From: Clostridiales bacterium
GTDB taxonomy: Bacteria > Bacillota > Clostridia > Christensenellales > Aristaeellaceae
DNA: 64,000 nucleotides
Reading direction: 5' to 3'
Assembly (NCBI GenBank): GCA_012837965.1
Contig: DUQF01000025.1
Span: 1 to 64,000 of the forward strand
Below the pieces are notes generated by a model. It made no database searches and had not been told where the DNA came from. It saw only the letters and a program-made list of their open reading frames with translations. The translations under genes were made by a program, and so were the position numbers. Below, piece by piece: positions 42,129-49,898 of the stretch; the first letter of the stretch is position 1; each line of letters opens with the position of its first letter.

Positions 42129-43586
42129 ATGCAACAAGTACGTACACGTTTTGCCCCAAGCCCTACCGGCTACCTGCACCTTGGGGGCTTGCGCACGGCA
42201 TTATACACTTGGTTACTTGCCCGTAAATATAACGGGCGCTTCATTTTGCGCATTGAAGATACCGACCAGGAAAGAGAAGTGCCGGGCTCGGTGGAGTTGA
42301 TTTATAAATCCATGCGCCAGGCCGGCCTGACTTACGATGAAGGCCCTGATGTGGGCGGCGACTATGGCCCCTACATCCAGTCCCAGCGCAAGGACACCTA
42401 CCTGCCTTATGCCCTGCAACTGATTGAATCAGGGCATGCCTATCCCTGCTTTTGCACCAAGGAAGAGCTGGACAAGCGCAGGGCAGAAACAACCCAGCGG
42501 GGCGACACTTGGAAATACGATAAAAAATGCCTGTCCATCCCTAAGGAAGAGGCCAAGCGCCGTATGGAGTCAGGTGAAAGCTACGTCATTCGCCAAAACA
42601 TTCCTGCCACCGGAACAGCCGGTTTTGATGATATTCTCTATGGTCATGTGGAAGTGTCTTGTGACACGTTGGACGATAATGTCCTGATCAAGGCTGACGG
42701 CCTGCCCACCTATAATTTCGCTAACGTGATCGACGACCATTTGATGGCCATAAGCCACGTAACCCGCGGCACGGAGTACCTGTCAAGCGCTCCCAAGTAT
42801 AACCTTTTATATAGCGCCCTTGGCTGGACGCCGCCGCTGTACATTCACCTGCCCGTTGTCATGAAGGACGCAACCCGCAAACTGTCCAAGCGCCACGGCG
42901 ATCCCTCTTTTGAAGACCTTTTGGAAATGGGCTATTTGCGTGAAGCTATTATCAACTTCATTGCTTTGCTTGGCTGGAGTCCGGGCACCGATCAGGAGTT
43001 TTTCACCTTGGAGGAGCTGATTGAAGCCTTTGATGAAACGACTCTGAATAAGTCGCCAGCCATTTTCAACATGGACAAGCTCACCTGGTTTAATACCGAA
43101 TATATCCGTCGGCTACCGTTTGAAGAGTATTTGGAACTTGCCACCCCTTGGTTTGATAAGACTCTACAAGGCGTGGAAATCGACTACAAGCGTTTGGCGG
43201 AACTTATGCAAAGCCGCACGGAAGTATTTAACCGTATCCCCGATATGGTGGCCTTCTTAAAGGAAGTCCCTGAATATGAGGTGGGCCTATATATCAACAA
43301 ACGTTCCAAAACCACCGTGGAAAACTCCAAAGAAGCGCTGGAGTTTATTCTACCGGTGATTGAAGGCATTGAACCTTGGAGCGAACCCGTTATCCACGAT
43401 GCGCTTATGGGCGCCATTGCCGACTCCGGGCGCAAAAACGGCGCCGTTCTCTGGCCGCTGCGCATCGCCCTATCGGGCCAGCAGTCAACGCCGGGCGGCG
43501 CGGTAGAGATTGCCTGCCTGCTTGGCAAGGAAGAGAGCATCCTGCGCATCCAAAAAGCTCTTAAAAAATTAGCAGCGGAAGTTTAG
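42129..43586 (+). CDS. gltX: Glutamyl-tRNA synthetase
   Basis: Charges tRNA-Glu with glutamate. 485 residues. RTRFAPSPTGYLHLGGLRTA carries the HIGH-type motif and RKLSKRHGD the KMSKS-type motif (about 245-253). The C-terminal helical anticodon domain runs to about 485. Start ATG 42129, five bases after AAGGAGG; the frame is open upstream into glnS but that is not coding. Ends in TAG. Paired with glnS in one operon, so both Glu-family synthetases are co-expressed. Confidence 0.96.
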   Translation: MQQVRTRFAPSPTGYLHLGGLRTALYTWLLARKYNGRFILRIEDTDQEREVPGSVELIYKSMRQAGLTYDEGPDVGGDYGPYIQSQRKDTYLPYALQLIESGHAYPCFCTKEELDKRRAETTQRGDTWKYDKKCLSIPKEEAKRRMESGESYVIRQNIPATGTAGFDDILYGHVEVSCDTLDDNVLIKADGLPTYNFANVIDDHLMAISHVTRGTEYLSSAPKYNLLYSALGWTPPLYIHLPVVMKDATRKLSKRHGDPSFEDLLEMGYLREAIINFIALLGWSPGTDQEFFTLEELIEAFDETTLNKSPAIFNMDKLTWFNTEYIRRLPFEEYLELATPWFDKTLQGVEIDYKRLAELMQSRTEVFNRIPDMVAFLKEVPEYEVGLYINKRSKTTVENSKEALEFILPVIEGIEPWSEPVIHDALMGAIADSGRKNGAVLWPLRIALSGQQSTPGGAVEIACLLGKEESILRIQKALKKLAAEV

Positions 43587-43599
43587 TCAGTCCAAATTT

Positions 43600-43642
43600 G
43601 GATGAATGTCATTCAGATTGATATTCATCCCTTTTTCTCTTT
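43600..43642 (+). terminator. Terminator of glnS-gltX
   Basis: GGATGAAT (43600-43607) pairs with ATTCATCC (43623-43630), followed by CTTTTTCTCTTTTTT. Confidence 0.8.
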
Positions 43643-43682
43643 TTTAATTCAATACTTTACCCAAACTTGATGTGTTTTCCGC

Positions 43683-43710
43683 TTGCTTTTTTTACCAAAT
43701 GCGCTATAAT
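43683..43710 (+). promoter_or_regulatory. Promoter of the HPr-like gene
   Basis: TTGCTT (43683-43688), a 16-base spacer, TATAAT (43705-43710). Confidence 0.65.
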
Positions 43711-43739
43711 GGATATAGCAAATATTGGAGGTATCGAAT

Positions 43740-43970
43740 ATGAAATCTTTTCCGATTAAGTTATCCTTCGCTGAGGAGGTCAAAACTTTTGTAAACATTG
43801 TCAACCGCTATGATTATGATATGGATCTGCGCGCTGGGCGCCATGTAGTGGATGCCAAATCCATCTTGGGTATTTTCTCTTTGGATTTAAGCCAGCCGAT
43901 TACCTTGGAAGTTTATGCCGACAACTGCGATGACTTGGTTAAGGATTTGGGCCCCTTTGTTGTAGGGTAA
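43740..43970 (+). CDS. HPr-like protein lacking the phosphorylatable histidine
   Basis: 76 residues with the HPr fold pattern: IKLSFAEEVKTFVNIVNRYD, then RHVVDAKSILGIFSLDL and a closing helix NCDDLVKDLGPF. In true HPr the first loop reads GLHARPA with His-15, the residue phosphorylated by enzyme I; here that loop is FAEEVKT, with no histidine. The Ser-46 region (AKSILGIFSL) is kept. So PTS phosphotransfer is unlikely, while a regulatory role by serine phosphorylation, as in Bacillus Crh, is possible. Start ATG 43740 after GGAGG; the frame is open to 43725 in front of that site. It has its own promoter and terminator. Confidence 0.85.
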   Translation: MKSFPIKLSFAEEVKTFVNIVNRYDYDMDLRAGRHVVDAKSILGIFSLDLSQPITLEVYADNCDDLVKDLGPFVVG

Positions 43971-44024
43971 GCCTTCCCCTTTGTTTGTTTATTCTTCATT
44001 TTCTTTTTTCTCCTTTCTTTCTTC

Positions 44025-44052
44025 GGCCGGCGCTACGGTGTCGGCCATTTTT
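44025..44052 (+). terminator. Terminator of the HPr-like gene (UACG tetraloop)
   Basis: GGCCGGCGC (44025-44033) pairs with GTGTCGGCC (44038-44046), two G-U pairs included, closing a C(UACG)G tetraloop. TTTTTCT follows after one A. UNCG tetraloops are unusually stable. Confidence 0.85.
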
Positions 44053-44081
44053 CTATATAAAATACCTTAGAGGAGGATCTT

Positions 44082-44981
44082 ATGCTCATTTGTGACGCGC
44101 ACTGTGATACGCTTTCTCGCCTGTTTAACAACTATAAAACCGACCGCTTGGATATAACCTTAGAGCGCCTAAAAGAAGGTAAAATCAGCCTGCAAACCAT
44201 GGCCATGTATGTGGGTGGCTCCAACAAACCCGAAGACGTAAAGCGCCAAATGGATGGCATGCTGACTGTCTATCAAGACCTCTTAAAAAATGGCTGGGTA
44301 CAGGCTTTTGACCCCTCGGAAGCGGAGGAGAACAAAGTTAAAACCATGCTGTCCATCGAAGGCTGCGAAATTTTCGAGCAGGATTTTGCCTATATTCAAT
44401 TGTACCGGGATGCCGGTGTACGCATGGCCGCCATTACCTGGAACTATGAAAACGCCTTGGGTACGCCTCACTGCAAGGATGCGACCACCGGCCTTACCGA
44501 TTTTGGCTTTAAATGCCTTTTTGAAATGGAGCGCTTAGGTATCGCCGCCGATGTGAGCCACTTAAACGAGCGTGGTTTTTGGGATATTATGAACAAAGGG
44601 CACAAGCCCCCGCTCGCCTCCCATTCCTGTGCCCGCAAAATATGCGACCATACCCGTAACCTAAACGACGAGCAATTAAAAGCCCTGTTTCAATCAGGCG
44701 GCTGGATTGGGCTTAACTACCTGCCCCTCTTTTTAACAGGCTCAAATGATGCCACCACCGAAGATATTGCCCGCCATATCCGCCACATGTATGATTTGGG
44801 CGGAGCGGGACACGTGGGGCTTGGCTCTGATTTTGACGGCATTGGCGAAAAACCCGTCGGCCTTGACAATCCCACGGAGCTTACCAACCTCTTTGAAACC
44901 TTGAAAAACCATGGTTTTTCACAGGCCGACCTTAATGATATCGCCGGCAAGGCGTTCATAGATTACTATAAGCGATTGTAA
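44082..44981 (+). CDS. Membrane dipeptidase family protein (peptidase M19)
   Basis: Zinc dipeptidase of the renal dipeptidase family, 299 residues. Metal-binding residues are visible: DAHCD (about 5-9), the glutamate in SIEGCE (about 88), DVSHL (about 156), the histidine in LASHSCAR (about 175) and GSDFDG (about 247). No signal peptide, so the bacterial enzyme should be cytoplasmic and act on dipeptides, possibly D-amino-acid-containing ones from peptidoglycan. AGGAGG precedes ATG 44082. Alone in its unit. Confidence 0.93.
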   Translation: MLICDAHCDTLSRLFNNYKTDRLDITLERLKEGKISLQTMAMYVGGSNKPEDVKRQMDGMLTVYQDLLKNGWVQAFDPSEAEENKVKTMLSIEGCEIFEQDFAYIQLYRDAGVRMAAITWNYENALGTPHCKDATTGLTDFGFKCLFEMERLGIAADVSHLNERGFWDIMNKGHKPPLASHSCARKICDHTRNLNDEQLKALFQSGGWIGLNYLPLFLTGSNDATTEDIARHIRHMYDLGGAGHVGLGSDFDGIGEKPVGLDNPTELTNLFETLKNHGFSQADLNDIAGKAFIDYYKRL

Positions 44982-45039
44982 AGCCGCCCGCTTGATGAAC
45001 CATCTTTCCAGTAAAAGACATTTGTTAACAGTTTGTTTC

Positions 45040-45068
45040 TTGCAAGCATTCTGCACATATTGTATAAT
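45040..45068 (+). promoter_or_regulatory. Promoter of the PrsA-like gene
   Basis: TTGCAA (45040-45045), a 17-base spacer, TATAAT (45063-45068). Confidence 0.78.
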
Positions 45069-45113
45069 ACTTCTCGGCGGGCTTTGCCCGATAATGAAAC
45101 GGAGATGAACACG

Positions 45114-46475
45114 ATGAAGAAAAAACTTGTCCTACTGTTAGCTTTAGCGCTTTCACTAAGCCTGACGGGCTGTAACTTAGTCGTCAAAGACAAAGCGGTT
45201 GATATGCAGCGCACGGTGCTTTCTGTCAACGACGAAATCGTCAGCAAAGAAAGCTTCCTGCCGCGTTATGAAGAAACCTTGGCCAGGCAGCGCCAGTTTG
45301 AGCAGATGCTGGCCGCAAACGGCATCACCGGCTATGACATGAGCGATTCGGAAGTAGCCGAGCAAACCATGGACACCCTGATTCGCCGCATAGTGATTAA
45401 CCAAAAGGCTAAGGAAATGGGACTGACCACCCTATCAGAAGAAGAGCAAAAGCAAATGGAAGAGGCAGCGCAAAGTGACTACCAAACCAATTTAGATACC
45501 GTAAAAGCCCAATACTTTACCGGAAGCCAGCTGCCTGAAGAAGAGCTTGAAAAGGCCATAAAAAAGCAGGCTGTTAAACTTGGCATCACTTATGAAAATA
45601 TGGCGGAAACCGCCCTCAATTCCATCATCGAAGACAAGGTACGGGAAGAAATATACAAAGACATTACCGTTGAAGACACTGCCATACAAGAAGAATATGA
45701 CAGCCGTGTTCATAGCGATAAAACCCGCTTTGAGCAGGATTCGGCCGCCTACGGCAGCGACCGCCTCAGCGGTAAAGACCTCTACTATGTACCTGCCGGC
45801 TACCGCCTTGTAAAGCAAGTGCTGGTAAAGTTTGACGAAGAATCCCAAGCCGCCATTGACGAGGCAAGGACTGCCCATCAACCCTTTGAAGCGGCCGTAA
45901 CCCAGGCGCAAAACAACTTGGATGAAAACGCTGCCGCCATAGAGGCTGCGGAAAGTGACGAAAAAAAGGCTGAACTTGAGGCAAACGTTGAAGCCCTGAC
46001 CGCCTTGCTTGAAAACGCCCAAAAAGAGGCCGAACCTACCCAAAAGGCACTGGATATGGCGCTTGAAAAGGGCTACACCGCCATCTACGGGAAAGCTCAC
46101 GACATTTACTTGCGTGCCCATTTGGGCACAAGCTTTGACAAACTTGTCAAAGAATTTTCCGAAGACCCCGGTCAGCCCGAAGAAGGCTACGCCATCACCG
46201 ACAATTTCACCCAGTTTGACAGCGCCTTTGTAGAACCCGCCATGGCACTATCTGCGGCAGGTAACGTAGCTCGGCCTTCCAAAGGCCAGTATGGCTACTA
46301 CATTGTGCAATACACAGGCGATATAAAGGAAGGCCCCGTTAATTTCGAAACAGTAAAAGACGACATCCATGCCGAGCTTCTAAAAAAAGCGCAGGACGAT
46401 GCCTTTACCGCCGCCGTGCAGGCTTGGATTGACGCATCTACCGTTGAAAAGTTTATCGATCGGGTGCTTGAATAA
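45114..46475 (+). CDS. PrsA/SurA-like foldase lipoprotein with PpiC domain
   Basis: Extracytoplasmic protein-folding factor of 453 residues. Lipoprotein signal with a proper lipobox LTGC (about 17-20), so it is anchored by lipid outside the membrane. N-terminal SurA-like helical part (about 30-200) with VNDEIVSKESF; a Glu/Ala/Lys-rich coiled coil (about 250-310) inserted before or within the parvulin domain; a PpiC-type prolyl isomerase part at about 335-430 (LGTSFDKLVKEFSEDPG, GYYIVQYTG). I use ATG 45114, nine bases after GGAG; ATG 45105 is also in frame. It has its own promoter and a strong terminator. Confidence 0.87.
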   Translation: MKKKLVLLLALALSLSLTGCNLVVKDKAVDMQRTVLSVNDEIVSKESFLPRYEETLARQRQFEQMLAANGITGYDMSDSEVAEQTMDTLIRRIVINQKAKEMGLTTLSEEEQKQMEEAAQSDYQTNLDTVKAQYFTGSQLPEEELEKAIKKQAVKLGITYENMAETALNSIIEDKVREEIYKDITVEDTAIQEEYDSRVHSDKTRFEQDSAAYGSDRLSGKDLYYVPAGYRLVKQVLVKFDEESQAAIDEARTAHQPFEAAVTQAQNNLDENAAAIEAAESDEKKAELEANVEALTALLENAQKEAEPTQKALDMALEKGYTAIYGKAHDIYLRAHLGTSFDKLVKEFSEDPGQPEEGYAITDNFTQFDSAFVEPAMALSAAGNVARPSKGQYGYYIVQYTGDIKEGPVNFETVKDDIHAELLKKAQDDAFTAAVQAWIDASTVEKFIDRVLE

Positions 46476-46491
46476 TAAATTAATACTTACA

Positions 46492-46530
46492 AACAGCGAC
46501 AGGGTTTCCTGTCGCTGTTGTTGTTTTTAA
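46492..46530 (+). terminator. Terminator of the PrsA-like gene
   Basis: AACAGCGACAGG (46492-46503) pairs perfectly with CCTGTCGCTGTT (46508-46519) over GTTT, then GTTGTTTTT. Confidence 0.92.
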
Positions 46531-46547
46531 TCTCTTACTGTTTCAAC

Positions 46548-47645
46548 TTACATTTGTTCGATGATAATCAACACTTCCATGGGATCGGGAGGCGGGGGCG
46601 GCGCATTAACAAAAGGCAAAGTCACTCCCACGCCTTCAACAAACTCCCCAAGAATAATATTGGAATCCTCTCCGATAATCTGAAGCGCCCTTTGTGCGCC
46701 AGCGCCCGTAGCAGGAATGGGCATAAAATTATTGATTTTCGGATCCTCGCTGCTTGACGGGTGAATAGGTATCAGTGTTGCCTGATGTCCCACATAGATC
46801 CCGTTTTCATCAAAGGAGAAACGCACCTGAACCAAAGTTGCCACATCAGCGTCCCCTCGTATAGTGCCGTTACCGCCAAAAACCAGATTGCCAATGGAAT
46901 AAAAAATGCTTTCATTTTCCCGTACTTCAACGCCCTGTAAAACATGGGGATGATGGCCGATAACTACCGTTGCCCCTTGGGCAATGCAGAAGTCTGCCAT
47001 TTCGGTTTGTAACTTATTGTGTCTTAAATAATATTCCGATCCGCCGTGCATAATGCCGACAATGGCATCTACACCCAAAGAGCGCACTCTTTCGAAGGTT
47101 TGCGCGATTTTGCCCTTTTCCCTATAATAATAAGTCGAATTAAAACTGATAAAGCCTATACGCGCGCCTTCTTTTTCGTAAACATAAGCTTTATTCGCGC
47201 TTTGACAATCGACAAACCATGGAATAGATACGGCTTCAAGCGCTTCGGTAGTGGATTCAAAACCCCTGATGCCATAGTCTTCGGAGTGATTGTTACCAAG
47301 GCCTACCGCTTCAACGCTACCTTTCACCAAGATTTCAGCGTAATCAAGAGGCGCACGGAAATTATATTTCTTTTTAACTTTGCCCAAGGTGGAATCATAA
47401 AACGTGCCTTCAAGGTTAACAACAGTTAAATCATCTTGTGAAAAAATGGGGTATAGCCATGAAAAAGGGTAAGCTTTCCCATAAGTTTGAACCATTTGAA
47501 TGAAGTGATTGGGTCTATCCCAAAATCTTTCTTCTGAACCAAGCGTACAGTCGCCCCCGAAAGTAACGACGATATCGGTTGCGCCGGCTAAGGAGCAGGA
47601 AAGGACAAGCAGCAGCAGTAGGCAATAAATCAGAAACCTTTTCAA
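46548..47645 (-). CDS. CapA-family metallophosphatase-like exported protein
   Basis: 365 residues with signal peptide (1-22, LSCSLAGATD). Residues 24-290 follow the CapA / poly-gamma-glutamate synthesis family with a calcineurin-like fold: FGGDCTLG, VVNLEGTF, GLGNNHSEDYG, GIMHGGSEYY and VIGHHPHVLQG supply the usual Asp, Asn and His metal ligands. The C-terminus is extended and proline-rich (NAPPPPPDP). Starts with TTG 47645, seven bases after AGGAGG. Last gene of the vanW-tetR-capA operon. No pgsB/C partner is present, so polyglutamate synthesis is unlikely; an envelope phosphatase or hydrolase role is more probable. Confidence 0.87.
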   Translation of the reverse strand: MKRFLIYCLLLLLVLSCSLAGATDIVVTFGGDCTLGSEERFWDRPNHFIQMVQTYGKAYPFSWLYPIFSQDDLTVVNLEGTFYDSTLGKVKKKYNFRAPLDYAEILVKGSVEAVGLGNNHSEDYGIRGFESTTEALEAVSIPWFVDCQSANKAYVYEKEGARIGFISFNSTYYYREKGKIAQTFERVRSLGVDAIVGIMHGGSEYYLRHNKLQTEMADFCIAQGATVVIGHHPHVLQGVEVRENESIFYSIGNLVFGGNGTIRGDADVATLVQVRFSFDENGIYVGHQATLIPIHPSSSEDPKINNFMPIPATGAGAQRALQIIGEDSNIILGEFVEGVGVTLPFVNAPPPPPDPMEVLIIIEQM

Positions 47646-47657
47646 ACAGAAACCTCC

Positions 47658-48308
47658 TCAGGGAGTTTTTAAAGCGTTTAACAGCAATTGGGAAAGGGCT
47701 TTTGCGTCCATAATGTGTACGCTTCCGTAAGACAGATGAAAGGCCTCCTCAAACAGACGCCTTGTTGCCTTGATAAATAGCGTACACACACTCAAAAGCC
47801 GCTTTTCATCATCCCTTGCTTGGTAGCCCTCATCAATCAAGTCTATCATACCCGACAAAAAACCGCCAAAAACCAGGTCGGGCAGCTTTTCATCCAGATA
47901 AAAGGCTTCGCCCTGTTCTTTTAGTGACGCGATGTAGTCTTTAACTTTGGGAAAAACGGTATCAAAGAAAAGCCGATGCGCCATGTGCCTGAAAACCGGT
48001 CCGTCTTCGCTATCAAGAAGGGCGGTTAGAATTTCGGGCTTTGCCAATAATTGGCAGCTAAAACAGAGCAGCTTATTTAAGCACGGCTCCTCCGCTTTTA
48101 CAAGCAGCAGCTCTTTCTCTATATCGCTCTGCAGCAAGGCATAAAGCGCTTGGATTTTGGAAGAAAAATGGTAGTAAAAGCTGCCTTTCGTAGCGCCAAT
48201 GTGGTTGCATACATCGTCAATGGACGTGTTGCGATAGCCCTTTAACTGATACAAATCACGGGCTGCTTGAAGCAGTCTGGCTCGTGTCCTTTCGCTTTTT
48301 GTTTGCAT
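47658..48308 (-). CDS. TetR-family transcriptional regulator
   Basis: 216 residues. N-terminal helix-turn-helix RARLLQAARDLYQLKGY, then TSIDDVCNHIGATKGSFYYH (about 8-48), classical TetR. The all-helical C-terminal half (about 60-210) would bind a ligand; it contains several cysteines in SQLLAK/CFSC. AGGAGGG lies four bases before ATG 48308. It lies nine bases after vanW and twelve before capA, so it may regulate its own envelope operon. Confidence 0.9.
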   Translation of the reverse strand: MQTKSERTRARLLQAARDLYQLKGYRNTSIDDVCNHIGATKGSFYYHFSSKIQALYALLQSDIEKELLLVKAEEPCLNKLLCFSCQLLAKPEILTALLDSEDGPVFRHMAHRLFFDTVFPKVKDYIASLKEQGEAFYLDEKLPDLVFGGFLSGMIDLIDEGYQARDDEKRLLSVCTLFIKATRRLFEEAFHLSYGSVHIMDAKALSQLLLNALKTP

Positions 48309-48317
48309 GCCACCCTC

Positions 48318-49793
48318 CTAATGGTATTCAACGATTGCCCTGACAGGCTCGTATCGGCTGATAAAAATCAGCTGTTTATCCACAACCGTATCGCCCCTTG
48401 TTTTTACAAGGTAGGTATTCACCACTCGCCCGTTAACAGGCGATGAAATGCGCTTGGTTTGCCCCACCTCAAGCGCGGGATTTTCTCGGTACAAGGGCAT
48501 GGTGTTGCAAGGAATGATATGGTCAAGCTCTGCCTGCACGTGTATTCGCAAACCAGAATCGTCCTTGGTGCCAAACACCATGCATTCTGTCCTGCCCCTT
48601 TTGCTGTCAAAAACAAAAAACACGGGCGTGGCAAGCGGGTTATAAAGCACCAAATCTTTTTGCCCGATACTGACAGACGCTTCAAGCCCCGCTTCAATAC
48701 CGCTTGGTAGTGTTTCGCTTGGCCAGCGTTCCTTTAAACCAAGGCCCGCCATAAGGCCTGCATGCATCAGGCTGGTCGCCACCTCGCTTGCCGCCCGCGT
48801 ATTGGAGTACATGCCCAGGTGTTCGTTCAAAGAAAAACTTTGCCCCGGCAAAAGGGAAAGCCCGCTGATGCGGCCGTAAAGCTCCTTGACGGAATCGAGG
48901 CTGTTTACCTTTAAACTAAAACTCGACAGGCAGGAAAAGCGGTTGCGCAGTTCCACCTGAGTGGTTTTAGGCACACTCACAATGGGAGCCACCTGGATGG
49001 GTGCTTGCAGGTCGCCTGCATCAAGAGCGGAAACAAGCGCCTGGTATAAGGTCTCTTCATCCACCGCCATCCCCTTTTCTTCCGGCCTTGTAATGATTTC
49101 GCCCGTATCTTTATTATAGCTGATGATGCTCGCGTCCTTGGGCGGCACATAATAGGCAGTGCTGATTTGGCTTGCGGCCAGGCGAACTTTCCTTTGGTCA
49201 TAGACAACCTTGGTATAAAAATACGCGCCATTTTCTTTGGCAAGCCTTATTTCCCTGACTCTTTCTTCAAAGGGGGCGCGTCCGTCAAGATTGCCTGTGT
49301 TTCTGCGGCCAATGCTAAAGGCTTCCAGCAAGGTATCATCCAGACGGTCTTTTAAACCAAGGGCTTGGCTGGACAGCTTAAATAAAGTGCCGCCAATATC
49401 CACCGTCAACTCAGGCGAAACCTTTTGGCTAACGGGCGAAAGCATCTCCCTTGCCTGCTCTACCGTCAGCCCCCCAACGGGTACGCCGTTAATATAGACG
49501 CCGTCAAAATAAGTGTTGCGCCGCATGCCTTGAAGCAAAAAACTAAAGCTTGACTGCTGCCTTACAACAAGCGCTACGCCTGCCAAAATGAGTAAAACAA
49601 TAAGGGCAAAAAAAAGCCATCTTTTACGTCGGGAGCGTTTATCTTTTGAGGGCTGCGAATCACGCGATTCCGCAAATTTTTCTTCATCAAAAAGCCGTCC
49701 CAGTTGCGGCACGTATGATGTAAGGGGCACAAAGTCGCCCTGTGGTTCGCCTGCCGGCTGCTGCTTGTTTGGCACCCCCATCCCCTCCAACAC
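48318..49793 (-). CDS. VanW-family protein with peptidoglycan-binding-4 domain
   Basis: 491 residues. Cytoplasmic N-terminus (about 1-57, basic end KDKRSRRKR), one membrane helix (about 58-78), a putative peptidoglycan-binding domain (about 95-260, GVYINGVPVGGLTVEQAREM), a VanW domain (about 290-410, LPGQSFSLNEHLG and TSLMHAGLMAGL) and a short G5-like end (about 425-485, TYLVKTRGDTVVDKQLI). The family occurs in Gram-positive envelopes; function unsettled. Three starts are possible: GTG 49793 (GGAGAGG seven bases before), ATG 49781, and GTG 49775 (GGAGGGG six bases before). The promoter places the RNA start near 49801, which favours 49775. First gene of the operon. Confidence 0.85.
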   Translation of the reverse strand: MLEGMGVPNKQQPAGEPQGDFVPLTSYVPQLGRLFDEEKFAESRDSQPSKDKRSRRKRWLFFALIVLLILAGVALVVRQQSSFSFLLQGMRRNTYFDGVYINGVPVGGLTVEQAREMLSPVSQKVSPELTVDIGGTLFKLSSQALGLKDRLDDTLLEAFSIGRRNTGNLDGRAPFEERVREIRLAKENGAYFYTKVVYDQRKVRLAASQISTAYYVPPKDASIISYNKDTGEIITRPEEKGMAVDEETLYQALVSALDAGDLQAPIQVAPIVSVPKTTQVELRNRFSCLSSFSLKVNSLDSVKELYGRISGLSLLPGQSFSLNEHLGMYSNTRAASEVATSLMHAGLMAGLGLKERWPSETLPSGIEAGLEASVSIGQKDLVLYNPLATPVFFVFDSKRGRTECMVFGTKDDSGLRIHVQAELDHIIPCNTMPLYRENPALEVGQTKRISSPVNGRVVNTYLVKTRGDTVVDKQLIFISRYEPVRAIVEYH

Positions 49794-49807
49794 TTGTTTG
49801 CCTCTCC

Positions 49808-49836
49808 ATTGTAAAAAAGCAAGGCTCTATTGTCAA
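49808..49836 (-). promoter_or_regulatory. Promoter of vanW-tetR-capA
   Basis: Minus strand: TTGACA (49831-49836), a 17-base spacer, TACAAT (49808-49813). It lies very close to the first gene. Confidence 0.72.
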
Positions 49837-49845
49837 GAACAACAA

Positions 49846-49875
49846 GCGCCCGAGACTTTTAAAGTCATCGGGCGC
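49846..49875 (-). terminator. Terminator of the glycolytic operon
   Basis: GCGCCCGA (49846-49853) pairs with TCGGGCGC (49868-49875), extended inside by GACTTT/AAAGTC. On the minus strand TTGTTGTT follows. It lies 23 bases after the gpmI stop. Confidence 0.8.
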
Positions 49876-49898
49876 CTGTATTAAAAGCTTAAACGATA

